From the NCBI GenBank assembly GCA_002786025.1, contig NHNW01000131.1, forward strand, positions 1-11,677: DNA of 11,677 bases, given 5' to 3'. Source of the DNA: Zasmidium citrigriseum (lineage: Eukaryota; Ascomycota; Dothideomycetes; Mycosphaerellales; Mycosphaerellaceae). The position numbers and the translations under genes were made by a program. Of this stretch, positions 1 through 7,928 are shown piece after piece (the stretch's first letter is position 1; the number at the start of each line of letters is the position of its first letter). The notes beneath the pieces were generated by a model. That model did no database searches. It had not been told where the DNA came from and was given only the letters and a program-made list of their open reading frames with translations.

Positions 1-204
1 GTCTAGAACTCCTCTCTTGCGCGGTAGTAGTACTTAACATTAGACTACGTCGTAGAGGGCGCGGGTATTATATGTTGTGTCTTTAAGCCACTTAGGGGTT
101 AGGTGCGTTAGATAGGCATCGTAGTTATACGTACTACCTACGGACGTAATAGCTATTACCTACCCTAGTAAGCTTAGCTAGGATGAAAGTACCAATTCTC
201 TTCT
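1..204. other. Left edge, unassigned
   Basis: No gene, box or repeat recognised. The base pattern (many TA, few CA or TG) already matches the RIP-affected sequence to the right, so the affected region probably extends beyond the window. Confidence 0.35.
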
Positions 205-224
205 CGTCCCGTCTTCTGTTATAT
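205..224 (+). promoter_or_regulatory. Shared upstream motif before copy A
   Basis: CGTCCCGTCTTCTGTTATAT matches 19 of 20 bases at 3601-3620 upstream of copy D. It lies about 165 nt before the conserved coding part of A and about 130 nt before that of D. A TATA-like end and this location suggest a retained promoter or leader element, but function is inferred only. Confidence 0.45.
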
Positions 225-279
225 GCTCGCGTTGTTGCTCTACTCCGGTTTAAGGTTTGGCTAGCTCTCTTGCGTCTAT

Positions 280-333
280 ACTTCTTCTAAGCTTCCTCTT
301 ACTTTCTTCTCTTTACTACAACAACACCTTTCT
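280..333 (+). promoter_or_regulatory. Pyrimidine-rich leader of copy A
   Basis: A CT-rich stretch directly before the coding part of copy A. Similar tracts precede copy B (about 1417-1449), copy D (about 3650-3716) and the 7929 gene (about 7836-7860). Such tracts are common just upstream of start codons in filamentous fungi. The exact transcription start is not visible. Confidence 0.4.
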
Positions 334-364
334 CTACATCAAACGCCGATTCTGTTTAACGACT

Positions 365-1029
365 ACCGTCTAATTAGCTTACATCCTCTAATCCACTCGA
401 GACTAGGTTATCCGACAGTCGTAGATCGCCCTAGGGCTCGTTATGTCCACCGTCCCTGCCTTCTACTATAGCGTCTTAAGCCCGGCATCGTAGGTCGCTC
501 GGTTTGGAGTTACCTTAGACATACTAGAGTAGCTACATTTCGGACCGTACACCTAGTACATCGACGGTATTATGTACACTTCTTAGCGTTACAAATAGGC
601 ACTTACCCTTGTGCCCGCCGTCGACATTGCCTATCTGTACCTTTAAGATCGCCTTACGGCTCGTTCGCAAGTCGGTATAAGCGAGCCAGTAGTTTACACG
701 CTAGTACGTACCCTTATGGAGGCTATGTTCCTACAGAGGTTCCTCGGCAATGCTAGTAATCCCTAGCTACTAGTAGTAAACGAGTGTTTGGATCGACTTA
801 TTGTCCGTTAGTATTCAACCCTCCGGTAGAGCGAATGTCGCTAACATATACAGGCCGCTTAGTTCTTAAGTCGGACGACAACTTGCGTATCTAGCCCCTC
901 TACCTAGCGTTGCTCGACAGACTCGAGGCTATTAGGTTTTAGGGCTTCTTAACGGCTCCCTACATCCGCCTCTACCTATCTATTAGCGATATGCAAGTCG
1001 TCCTTATTCGCTTTCCTAACGGTCTGTAA
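365..1029 (+). pseudogene. Tandem family copy A, RIP-inactivated, function unknown
   Basis: First of five paralogous pseudogenes; I do not recognise the family. Exon 1 runs in one frame to 806, an intron covers 807-853, and exon 2 gives 57 codons to a TAA at 1027-1029. Visible landmarks are a VPAF stretch, an LSP stretch followed by TAG at 491-493, then HFGPYT, TAG at 554-556 and YIDG, and from 725 MFLQRFLG followed by an ECLDRLI stretch. Stops in exon 1 are only TAA and TAG, as expected from C-to-T changes in CAG/CAA or G-to-A in TGG. Spacings (63 nt between the two TAGs, 253 nt from the second TAG to the intron) equal those of copy B. The true start is unresolved because ATG itself is a RIP target; the coordinate given is where conserved sequence begins. 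A pyrimidine-rich leader precedes it. Pseudogene status is well supported; function is not. Confidence 0.75.
807..853 (+). other. Intron of copy A (47 nt, phase 1)
   Basis: Donor GTTAGT, branch site GCTAAC, acceptor ACAG. It splits an Arg codon after its first base (C at 806 joined to GC at 854-855), and its removal moves the frame to the one that aligns with exon 2 of the other copies. Same position as the introns in copies B to E. Confidence 0.85.
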
Positions 1030-1120
1030 GCCTAAATGTCTGTTAGTATTTATTATCGGACTATCTTCGATTTATCGGTGGATGTGTTAATCTAGTGGGC
1101 TAGTTGTCTAGGAGATCTCG

Positions 1121-1138
1121 ACTAGTTAGCTAAGAAAA
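1121..1138 (+). repeat. CCAATTGG-type box after copy A (degenerate)
   Basis: ACTAGTTAGCTAAGAAAA is a weak match to the consensus CCAATTGGYTTAGAAA seen after the other units. It lies about 90 nt after the copy A stop. Taken alone it would not be convincing; its position matches the others. Confidence 0.4.
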
Positions 1139-1494
1139 CGGGGCATAGCTGCCGAAGAAAACAGTTTGTAGATAAGGGCCTTTAGGAAGTAGGCGTGTAT
1201 GTGTAGGAGGTAGCCCTAGCGTTAGCTAGCTATTCGGTTAGTTTGGACATTGCTTCTGTAGTGTCGACCTAGGCGATAGTCGACTAGCGTGCTTCTGTTA
1301 CACTAGAATTTCCTCTTGCTCTTCATATAATACTCTTACTAACGTCTTTACATGCGGTGTTTATATATCCTTTACTCTTACATAAGGTTTAGCTAGCCTT
1401 CTCGTAGTACTTATATCCTTTCCCCTTCATCTGCTTCTTCTTCTCTTCGCCGCGACACAACTTCCATTATCGCCGCAACTATCTACTCTCTAGT

Positions 1495-2184
1495 ACAACC
1501 GTCTAATTAGCTTATTTCCACCCCTCTTACCTTACGGCTACGCTCTCCGACGATATTATCCTACTTTAGTCGTTACACGACATAGTCGCCGCTACTATAA
1601 CTGTCGTCCCCGCCTTTCATCCTAATGCCTTAAGTCCCGAACAGTAGGTCGCTCGGTATAGTATTAGCTCGGATACGCCGTAGTAGCCGCATTTCGGCCC
1701 TTACATTTAGTACATCGACGGTGTTAAGTATACCTCCCTCGCCTGTAAGAATACTCTTACTTAGATCCTCGACGTCGAGTTAGCGTGTTCGTTTATACGA
1801 GATCGCCTCTTGTTAGGTATGTAGGTCGGTATAAGTGTAGCGGATACATTTAAGCCTGCGGAGGCTCTTACTCTAGCGCTATTCCTACACAAGTTCCTCG
1901 GTAACGTAGGCGATTAATGGCTGCTATTGTCGAGCGAGTGTGTCTCTAGACTCGTTAGCCGTAAGTCGCTATCCACCTACTTAACGTACGTTTTACTAAC
2001 TATAATAGGCCGCCTCTCTCTAGGGATGCTAGACTACGTGCCTATATAGCCCCTTCTTACGGTCTTGCTCGACAGGCTCGCCGCTACCGGCCCTAACAAC
2101 TATACACTCGCGACCTTCGACCTCCTCTACTAGTTAGTCGGCGAACTCGAGGACGTCCTCTCTCGATACCCCGACAATACTTAA
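1495..2184 (+). pseudogene. Tandem family copy B, RIP-inactivated, function unknown
   Basis: Second family copy. Exon 1 ends at 1960, the intron is 1961-2008, and exon 2 has 57 codons to TAA at 2182-2184, the same exon 2 length as copy A. Landmarks: VPAFH, then LSPEQ with TAG at 1645-1647, HFGPYI, TAG at 1708-1710 and YIDGVKYTS, and from 1879 LFLHKFLGNVG followed by an SECVSRLV stretch. A preserved CAG sits directly before the TAG at 1645, which suggests Gln-Gln originally. Third codon positions differ from copy A inside HFGPY and YIDG (GGA against GGC, CCG against CCT) while the residues agree, a sign of past selection on protein. The 48-nt intron is a multiple of three, so the frame reads through. 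Start unresolved. A and B are the closest pair by spacing. Confidence 0.77.
1961..2008 (+). other. Intron of copy B (48 nt, phase 1)
   Basis: Donor GTAAGT, branch site ACTAAC, acceptor ATAG. C at 1960 joins GC at 2009-2010 to restore an Arg codon. Homologous in position and phase to the introns of the other four copies. Confidence 0.86.
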
Positions 2185-2290
2185 GTAATAACATTATCGA
2201 TAGCCGTCGTTATCCTAACTCTATACGACACAGAGCGACTGTCTAGTACATCTTACTCGCCTATTAAGAAGCTACAAGGAGGAAATCCTA

Positions 2291-2308
2291 GCCAATTAGG
2301 CTAGAAAT
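2291..2308 (+). repeat. CCAATTGG-type box after copy B
   Basis: GCCAATTAGGCTAGAAAT, close to the consensus CCAATTGGYTTAGAAA with one extra base. It lies about 107 nt after the copy B stop and 1170 nt after the box behind copy A. Confidence 0.6.
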
Positions 2309-2640
2309 CACCTCGACACTCGACCTGAGATTTAAGCAGCTAGTACTGCCCTATAGGTAGGGGTTAGAGACGTGGACATGAAGTTGGCTATCTTAAAGTT
2401 AGGTGGAGTTTCCTTATGTTACTAGCGTTAGTATAGCACAGACATAGTATCGCGCAGGGTAGGTGTATTAGTTCCCGTCGATCTAATTTTAGACCGCCCT
2501 CTACTACCTCTTCTCTCTTTTACATGCTCTTATCTTGCATAGGTCGGCCCGCTTGCCGCTTCTCTGTTTAGTGTATATATTCGTTAGTTTCTACGTGTCC
2601 CTTTATTGTTGTGACAATTACTATCCGCTCGCCATTTCAT

Positions 2641-3409
2641 CTAACTAGTTAAATTCTTCTACACTCGATTACCTAATATAAGCAACGCCCGTTCTACTAC
2701 TCGAACATCGATACTCTCGATCAATTGGCTACGATTCGGCTTAGTATACGGCTTACGTTCTCCGTCTTGCTCTATTACAATAGCCTCTCGGTTGCTATAA
2801 TCGACCTTTTTTACTCTAACGGCCTCTCGCCTAATTAATAGGTCTACGAGTACGGCGTTACCTACGACAATCCCGCACGCCGATATGCTAGACTACATAC
2901 ATAGTTTATCGACGGTATTAAGCGAACATCCCGCGGTGTCGAGCACGTAGTTATAGAAACGCTAGACCTCGACTTTCTATGTCGATTCTTACATGCCTAG
3001 GTGGGAGTGTGTACATTGTTCGAAGGACTAGAATATAGGATGGATCTACCTAATGTCCTATGTACTATACTCTACCTATAGTAGCTACTAGGTACGGGAG
3101 GGGTACCGTGGATAATACTAGTTAGCAAGTGTCTCGACCTAATCGTACTTCGTATGTCTGTCCTTGTCTAGTAGGGCTACCTTTGTTACTTTGCTAACTA
3201 CTATAGGACGTACGATAATAGAGAGTTAGGATTTCCAGACGATAGAAGATCTTCTACCTATAGCCGTAGTCTGTACGACGCCTCTACTAAATAGTACAGG
3301 ACCCGCTAATCTTCGGCGAGTACTATCGGAGAGTCTCGAGGCTACGTAGACCGCGGCTCGTACCTAGCCTAATGCTATTCTCCGCGATGCTATGCCCTCT
3401 ACTTCTTGA
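2641..3409 (+). pseudogene. Tandem family copy C, RIP-inactivated, function unknown
   Basis: Third family copy. Exon 1 ends at 3151, the intron is 3152-3206, and exon 2 runs 66 codons to a TGA at 3407-3409. That TGA is a convincing native stop, since RIP tends to destroy TGA. Landmarks: LSPN then TAA-TAG at 2836-2841, a YGVTYDNP stretch, TAG at 2902-2904 and FIDGIK, and from 3070 LYL, two TAG codons and LLG, ending in a KCLDLIV stretch. The HFGPY part is poorly kept (RYARLHT). Exon 2 reads as a helical, Thr/Glu/Leu-rich tail ending in DAMPSTS. A minus-strand open frame at 3323-3556 overlaps this tail and is its antisense shadow. Spacing from the second TAG to the intron is 250 nt, as in D and E. 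Start unresolved. Confidence 0.74.
3152..3206 (+). other. Intron of copy C (55 nt, phase 1)
   Basis: Donor GTATGT, branch site GCTAAC, acceptor ATAG. Removing it shifts the reading frame to the only one that gives a long exon 2 ending at TGA 3407-3409. C at 3151 joins GA at 3207-3208 as an Arg codon. Confidence 0.87.
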
Positions 3410-3448
3410 AGTAGCGGTGCTAGGCGTGTAGGCGGGTAGCAATTTTCG

Positions 3449-3465
3449 GCCAATTGGTTTAAAAG
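3449..3465 (+). repeat. CCAATTGG-type box after copy C
   Basis: GCCAATTGGTTTAAAAG, one of the least mutated boxes, with the palindromic core CCAATTGG intact. It starts 40 nt after the copy C stop codon. Confidence 0.65.
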
Positions 3466-3600
3466 TTCCTCTAAGTCGGCATTCGCCTAGCATTTGCCGC
3501 CGTGTCTTTCTTATGCGCTCCGTAGGCACTTCTATTACACATAAATATGCAATCAATGTATTATATTGTATGTATCTAAGGACAATCGATAAAGATGCAT

Positions 3601-3620
3601 CGTCCCTTCTTCTGTTATAT
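3601..3620 (+). promoter_or_regulatory. Shared upstream motif before copy D
   Basis: CGTCCCTTCTTCTGTTATAT matches 205-224 upstream of copy A in 19 of 20 bases. It is followed at 3630-3640 by GGGTCGGGCCG, a second short motif also found at 5038-5048 and, as GGCTCGGGCCG, at 6341-6351; a weaker form is at 2541-2550. These lie upstream of units C, D, the 5317 gene and E, so they are likely remnants of a duplicated promoter or leader. Confidence 0.45.
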
Positions 3621-3720
3621 ATATTTCTCGGGTCGGGCCGTTTCTTAGCGTACCTTTCCCGCTATATTTAGGGTTCGCCTTTTCCCCTTCTGCGCTAAAT
3701 TCCTTCCTCTCTTTCGACGA

Positions 3721-4651
3721 CAAACTTTACACTAATTGGTTACGATACCCTCTAACACGTCCTCTCCCCCGATTAGTCGGACATTCCTATATCCTCCTCT
3801 TATCTAGCAACTAAACGACACAACTATCTATTTGCAACGTCGTTTGTACGCCGCCGTGCTACGATCGTTGTGTATTAAACTATTCGCTAATCGTGTTGTA
3901 GACGGCCTCCATCCTTACGTAGCTACACAACACTTTGTAACCTATTAGTCGATCTCCTAAGATCCCTACTTGCGCCTATCCTTATCGATAGGCTATAGTA
4001 CTACTATACTCCTACTATCTACTATAACTATAACGTCTTATCCGGTCCTCTACTAGTCGTATAGCGTTACCCCGAGCGAATAGCTGTTACGGTACGGCGT
4101 TATATTCGAGGACAGCGCTCGGCCGCATTTCGGTCCCTACGTCTAGTACATCGACAGCGTTAGGTATACTTCTAGTACGGTTAAGCTATATCTTATCCGC
4201 TCTATTTACCTCGAGTCTCGGTGTAGGAAGTACGACCGAACCCTTAGTATAGGACCGATAGACTAACCTAATCTCGTCGACTACGACCTAGGCTAGACGT
4301 TAGGTAAGATCCTGTTTCTCTAGCACATCTACCGAACCGCTAGCCCTACCTAGCTCGAGTTAGTAGTAAGATGTCTCCGGTAGCTCGCAATCCGTAAGTA
4401 ATATTAGGCGTTACTTAGCTATAGGCATAGTGCTAATAAATCCAGGTCGTATAGTAATAGGTCCCTTAGATCCTTGCCTATTCGAACATCTTATCGAGGG
4501 TATGTGTAGCTATATAGACCGCTTCCTACCTACTAGGGGTGCTATAACTGCCCGTAGGTTATAGCGTATCCGAGACGCTATCGATTTAGCGATAGGGATA
4601 GTTACGAATTAGCCCGATACTATCCTTATTAATCCACTCGACATCGGATAG
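3721..4651 (+). pseudogene. Tandem family copy D, RIP-inactivated, function unknown
   Basis: Fourth family copy. Exon 1 ends at 4393, the intron is 4394-4445, and exon 2 has 67 codons to TAG at 4649-4651 (further TAG and TAA follow at once). Landmarks: VTPSE then TAG at 4081-4083, RYGVIFED, PHFGPYV, TAG at 4144-4146 and YIDSVRYTS, and from 4312 LFL-TAG-HIYRTASP with a CLRQLAIR end. Exon 2 contains IGPLDPC, where copy E has LGPLNLG, then a helical tail. The stretch between the first conserved residues and the first landmark TAG is about 230 nt longer than in A to C, so there may be an extra intron or an insertion there; I could not settle which. This copy carries one of the densest RIP loads in the window (no CA or TG in 4021-4080). 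Confidence 0.75.
4394..4445 (+). other. Intron of copy D (52 nt, phase 1)
   Basis: Donor GTAAGT, branch site GCTAAT, acceptor CCAG. C at 4393 joins GT at 4446-4447 to form Arg, and the new frame continues into a stretch that aligns with exon 2 of copy E. Confidence 0.83.
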
Positions 4652-4787
4652 GCTTAGTAACTGTACTTCGTTATAGGCGGCCTCTAGCCACCCGCGAGTG
4701 TAGTCTCTATGCGGCCCTCTAACATATAGGCACGGTATCGGCTTATCTACTAATAGATCGGCCGGGTGACTAGTTACGGAATTCTTA

Positions 4788-4804
4788 GCTAATTGGCTTA
4801 GAAA
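4788..4804 (+). repeat. CCAATTGG-type box after copy D
   Basis: GCTAATTGGCTTAGAAA, the consensus apart from a C-to-T change typical of RIP in the CCAA core. It lies about 136 nt after the copy D stop. A partial copy, CTAATTGGAC, follows at 4994-5003. Confidence 0.62.
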
Positions 4805-5316
4805 CTACTGCTTTATAGCACACGTATGCTACGATGGCGAGGCGTCGCTGCCTTGGTATACGGCTTAATGCTTAGTCTAACACATTTCATTTATATTTTA
4901 TGTTTTGCTATCGATTAGGTATGTTTTTGTAGGGCGTAGGTATCGATAGGCAGTGTATATAGGGACCTTTCTACCTAGTTAGCTAGTTAGCTTCTAATTG
5001 GACTTGTAGTATCTGTTCTTTTATATGTTTTTACATGGGTCGGGCCGGTAGCCGCAGTGCTATAGCGCCGACATTAGTTTCTTAAATGTCTACGTCGGCT
5101 CGTAGAACCAAACCTCTATTAATAACTACCTTACCTTCCGACTGTTCTACTTATCTACTTGGCTGCGATATACCTTCTCTAGTAACTACTTAGCCTACTA
5201 CGTACCCTCCACTACGGCCTATTGTTACCTTAACCGCTACCCTAGTTATAGACTAATAAGGTATTTACCCTCCCCCCCTTTCTCTAGCTCGAGGACTTAT
5301 TTAACTACCCCCTAGC
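4805..5316. other. Intergenic region before the 5317 gene
   Basis: No convincing gene. It contains a partial CCAATTGG-type site (4994-5003), the GGGTCGGGCCG leader motif (5038-5048), and a stretch from 5086 rich in Leu, Thr and Pro codons but broken by several stops. A possible intron end (branch TTAACTA, then CCCCTAG at about 5307-5313) sits just before the ATG at 5317, so the following gene may have an upstream exon here. This is a guess from the splice-like pattern only. Confidence 0.35.
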
Positions 5317-5796
5317 ATGTTACCCGACTCGCTCTCCGTCGATTTCGTTAAGGCTCTTATAGCAAATGCTACTATAATCCAAGACCGTAATCTCTTCGAC
5401 ACGTTTACTAGAAAGCGAGAGCGAGGCCTCTACAAAGTTCGTAAGGTATTTGTTAAGATGCAACCGCTCGCTCTCCATGTCGCCGATGCTATCCCTCTAC
5501 CGACTATTAGGGCACCTAAGACCCCCATCTACGCGGTTAAGACTTTCGGTAGCACCGATGTCTTCTTTGTCAAATTCGAAGACTAGAAGTACACCGTCTT
5601 CCCGATCGAGTAGTTTATTAACGCCCCGCCGCTTTCTAGTATTCGTCTTTACCGCCGCTTTAGCGATGAAGATAATAGGGATAACTATAGTAGTAGAAAC
5701 GCTAAGGCGTTTAAGCGCGCTATCCTCCTCTCCTTTGCTACCCTTATCGACACTAGCAAGGATAATATAGGCGAGAGCGAGTACAAGGTTCGCTAG
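5317..5796 (+). pseudogene. Decayed gene of unknown function inside the array
   Basis: An ATG at 5317 opens 89 uninterrupted codons, then TAG at 5584-5586, TAG at 5611-5613, and a further 60 open codons to the double TAG at 5794-5799. Read through, this gives about 157 residues: a hydrophobic start (LSVDFVKALIANATI), a basic patch (TRKRERGLYKVRK), a segment like a beta-strand pair (GSTDVFFVKFED, then KYTVFPIE), and a charged FSDEDNRDNYSSRN stretch before a helix. It lacks the landmarks of the neighbouring family, so it is a different gene placed between copies D and E. It is less mutated than its neighbours: 5461-5520 has 5 TA against 5 CA plus TG. It may extend upstream by an exon, or past 5796 if those TAGs were Gln. 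Function not recognised; no domain claimed. Confidence 0.6.
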
Positions 5797-6106
5797 TAGA
5801 TGCTACAGACGTAGTAACACGACTACTAATGTTAGTGGCGGGATTCGTCGGGTTTCGACGAGATGGGCCTAGACAGACCGGAATAGAGTACGACATAATA
5901 CGGCCGATAGTACTAAGTAATTACCTTAGCAACTAGCTGCGTTGTAACTACGGTTAAGCTCGATTGTGTAGGTTGTTAGGGCGATTCTATCCTTTAGCTT
6001 AATTGCAAATCTTATTAATCTTGTCTACGGTCTTAACACCTTGCATCTGTCTTCTATAGCGTCGCCGTAAGTACTACCGATATTATACCGTCGTCCTAGG
6101 TTTTAG

Positions 6107-6123
6107 ACTAATTAGCTTAGAAA
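6107..6123 (+). repeat. CCAATTGG-type box after the 5317 gene
   Basis: ACTAATTAGCTTAGAAA matches the consensus CCAATTGGYTTAGAAA after RIP-type changes. Its presence behind an unrelated gene shows the box belongs to the spacer, not to the coding family. A shorter relative, ACTAATTAGCTTAT, is at 6277-6290. Confidence 0.62.
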
Positions 6124-6342
6124 TTACCCTATATCCGCCTAGTATAAGTTTGTAGGTATCGATGTTAACTAAGTCTATGTATTAATCTGTAATGTAGCAT
6201 ATTTCTACTAAGTAGTTACCTAGATGTTCCCTCGTCGAGTAGGAGACGTCGAATAACCTACGTCTAGACTTTCGTAACTAATTAGCTTATTGACATTCTG
6301 CCCCGTCTTGCGGCTATTATTTATTCATATGCGCATGTATGG

Positions 6343-7256
6343 CTCGGGCCGGTCGCCGTGCGTGTTGCGACTCTAGCCCTAGCTTCTTATATAGCTACGC
6401 TTTGTTATAAACCTTAACTATCTACTACTAACAGACAAACGCTCTAGCCGATTTATTCGCCTAACTAGCCACGATTTCAACCCTTTAACCACCTTATCCT
6501 CCGGCGTAGACGCTAAAGTTCATCCTAACCTCCGCTTAATTATCGGGGTAGCCGCGAGGTCTTCTTATCCTACCGATCTTACGGACGTCTATAACTAGTT
6601 AACTCCCCGCCGAGACCGGTTAGTATCTTCTCTCTAATTATGTCGATAGTCGCTAGGGTCCCGGCGTTCCATTCGAATAGTCTTACTCCCCGTCAATAGG
6701 TCCTCGAATATAGGGTCCTCTACGATACTTTAGTGTTACCGTATCTTAGTCCCTACAACTAGTATATCGATAGCATTTAGCGATTATCCGTCGTCGTCGA
6801 ACTCTATCTCCTAGATGCGCCCGACATCGAAGTCGAATCTTAGGTCGCAATGTAGTTACTATGCTTACCTAGTGTCTTCGTAGCGGACGGTTATATGCCT
6901 AACCCCGGATTACAATTGCACAACATTCTGTTCTTGCAACAGTTCTAAGGGAAAGGCGGCTAGCATTGCCTAAAGGTTGTAGTTAAATGTCTCTAAGCCC
7001 TTACTCGTCGTATGTACCCGTCTATTATTACATCGTCTACCTAGTGCTTACTAACTTACTAGGCCGCCTAGCCTTAGGACCCCTTAATCTAGGACCGATT
7101 AAGCATCTCGTCGTAGCCGTTCGGGCTTGCATTGCTTCATTCTCGTCCTATCCGAGTAAAGACGTACTTCCCCTTACGTAAGCGCTCGACGATTTCCTTA
7201 ACGCTATCTACGAGTTCCCCGACGCTAGTCTTGCCGACGAAATGCATTCGACTTAA
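6343..7256 (+). pseudogene. Tandem family copy E, RIP-inactivated, function unknown
   Basis: Fifth family copy, and the one with the longest recognisable N-terminal part. Exon 1 ends at 7009, the intron is 7010-7062, and exon 2 has 63 codons to TAA at 7254-7256, ending in LADEMHST. Landmarks: VPAFHSN, LTPRQ with TAG at 6697-6699 directly after a preserved CAA, LSPYN, TAG at 6760-6762 and YIDSI, and from 6928 LFLQQFQGKGG followed by a KCLQALTR end. The N-terminal 90 or so codons are rich in Gln, Pro and Arg. An open frame at 6987-7181 is partly exon 2 and partly intron read through, not a separate gene. The ATG at 6339-6341 is not in the core frame, so the start is unresolved. An alternative end is the in-frame TGA at 7392-7394. 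Confidence 0.76.
7010..7062 (+). other. Intron of copy E (53 nt, phase 1)
   Basis: Donor GTATGT, branch site ACTAAC, acceptor CTAG. C at 7009 joins GC at 7063-7064 as Arg, and the frame changes to the one that remains open to 7253 apart from one TAA. Same site as in copies A to D. Confidence 0.87.
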
Positions 7257-7290
7257 AGCATTAGGTGTGTAGGAGGAGAGAGTTTTACGA

Positions 7291-7306
7291 CCAATTGGTC
7301 CGATAC
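7291..7306 (+). repeat. CCAATTGG-type site after copy E, first
   Basis: CCAATTGGTCCGATAC has an intact palindromic core, followed by CCGATAC. That suffix resembles the sites near the 5' parts of copies C (CAATTGGCTACGAT, near 2722) and D (TAATTGGTTACGAT, near 3733). Confidence 0.5.
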
Positions 7307-7394
7307 TACGCTATACTACGTTATCGCCCGAACCTTGTATTTCGACGGGTTTACGGGACTCTTCGCTACGGGGTATATTATACGGGGGTTTTGA

Positions 7395-7411
7395 GCCAAT
7401 TGGTCTAAAAG
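7395..7411 (+). repeat. CCAATTGG-type box after copy E, second
   Basis: GCCAATTGGTCTAAAAG, near consensus, immediately after a TGA at 7392-7394. A related site, ACTAATTAGTTATAAAGT, follows at 7453-7470; its TATAAAGT suffix is shared with 9856-9873. Confidence 0.62.
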
Positions 7412-7928
7412 TCTAGCGTTTCGCCGGTGTCCCGATTGGCACCGTTGTATTAACTAATTAGTTATAAAGTATATATCGGCCGATTGTTATACTTAAGTCG
7501 GGTACGGCTAGGCATACCCTTTACATTACTTCGTATATAACACTTAGTTCCATCGATCGGGCTGTTTCTATTAACCTGGTTTTAAGCTAATCGTAGGTAT
7601 TGCCCTTAATCATAACCTATTTACGGCTATGCTAGCTACACGCTATTATCCGCGTGTTCGGGGGTTGTATTTTACATGTAATGTTAACGTTTTGTAGTGT
7701 GGACATGTCTATCCGTAATAGCGCATAATGGGATTAGTTCGCGCCCCTGTCGATCATAGCCCTCGGAGCGGTCCGCTATAGTAGTCGGCACTATCTACTT
7801 CCTGTTACGTGTACTTTACGCGTCTATATAACTGTCGTTAACTTTCCCCTCCGCATCTCGCGCTACAAACTTTAATTCTCTTCCTAACGCCCTTTTCATT
7901 CAATCTCTATATCTAATACCGTACCGCT
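7412..7928. promoter_or_regulatory. Spacer and probable promoter of the 7929 gene
   Basis: No gene is visible. The last 110 bases look like a fungal promoter and leader: TATATA at 7825-7830, a pyrimidine-rich stretch at about 7836-7860 and another before the start, and the ATG at 7929 preceded by ACCGCT. No RNA gene was recognised. The rest is unassigned, with a CCAATTGG-type site at 7453-7470. Confidence 0.4.

Noticed and set aside
1121..1138. The boxes as a conserved C-terminal peptide
   Set aside because: The motif falls in different frames in different units and lies after the stops in copies C and E, so it is conserved as DNA and not as protein.
3323..3556. Minus-strand open frame of 77 codons
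   Set aside because: It overlaps exon 2 of copy C, whose + reading aligns with the other copies and ends at TGA 3407-3409. The minus frame is a shadow.
5450..5770. Second + frame of 106 codons, Ser/Leu/Pro-rich
   Set aside because: It overlaps the better-looking frame from 5317 and has the low-complexity composition of an out-of-frame reading.
6987..7181. 64-codon frame as an independent gene
   Set aside because: It begins in exon 1 of copy E, reads through the intron at 7010-7062, and then coincides with exon 2.
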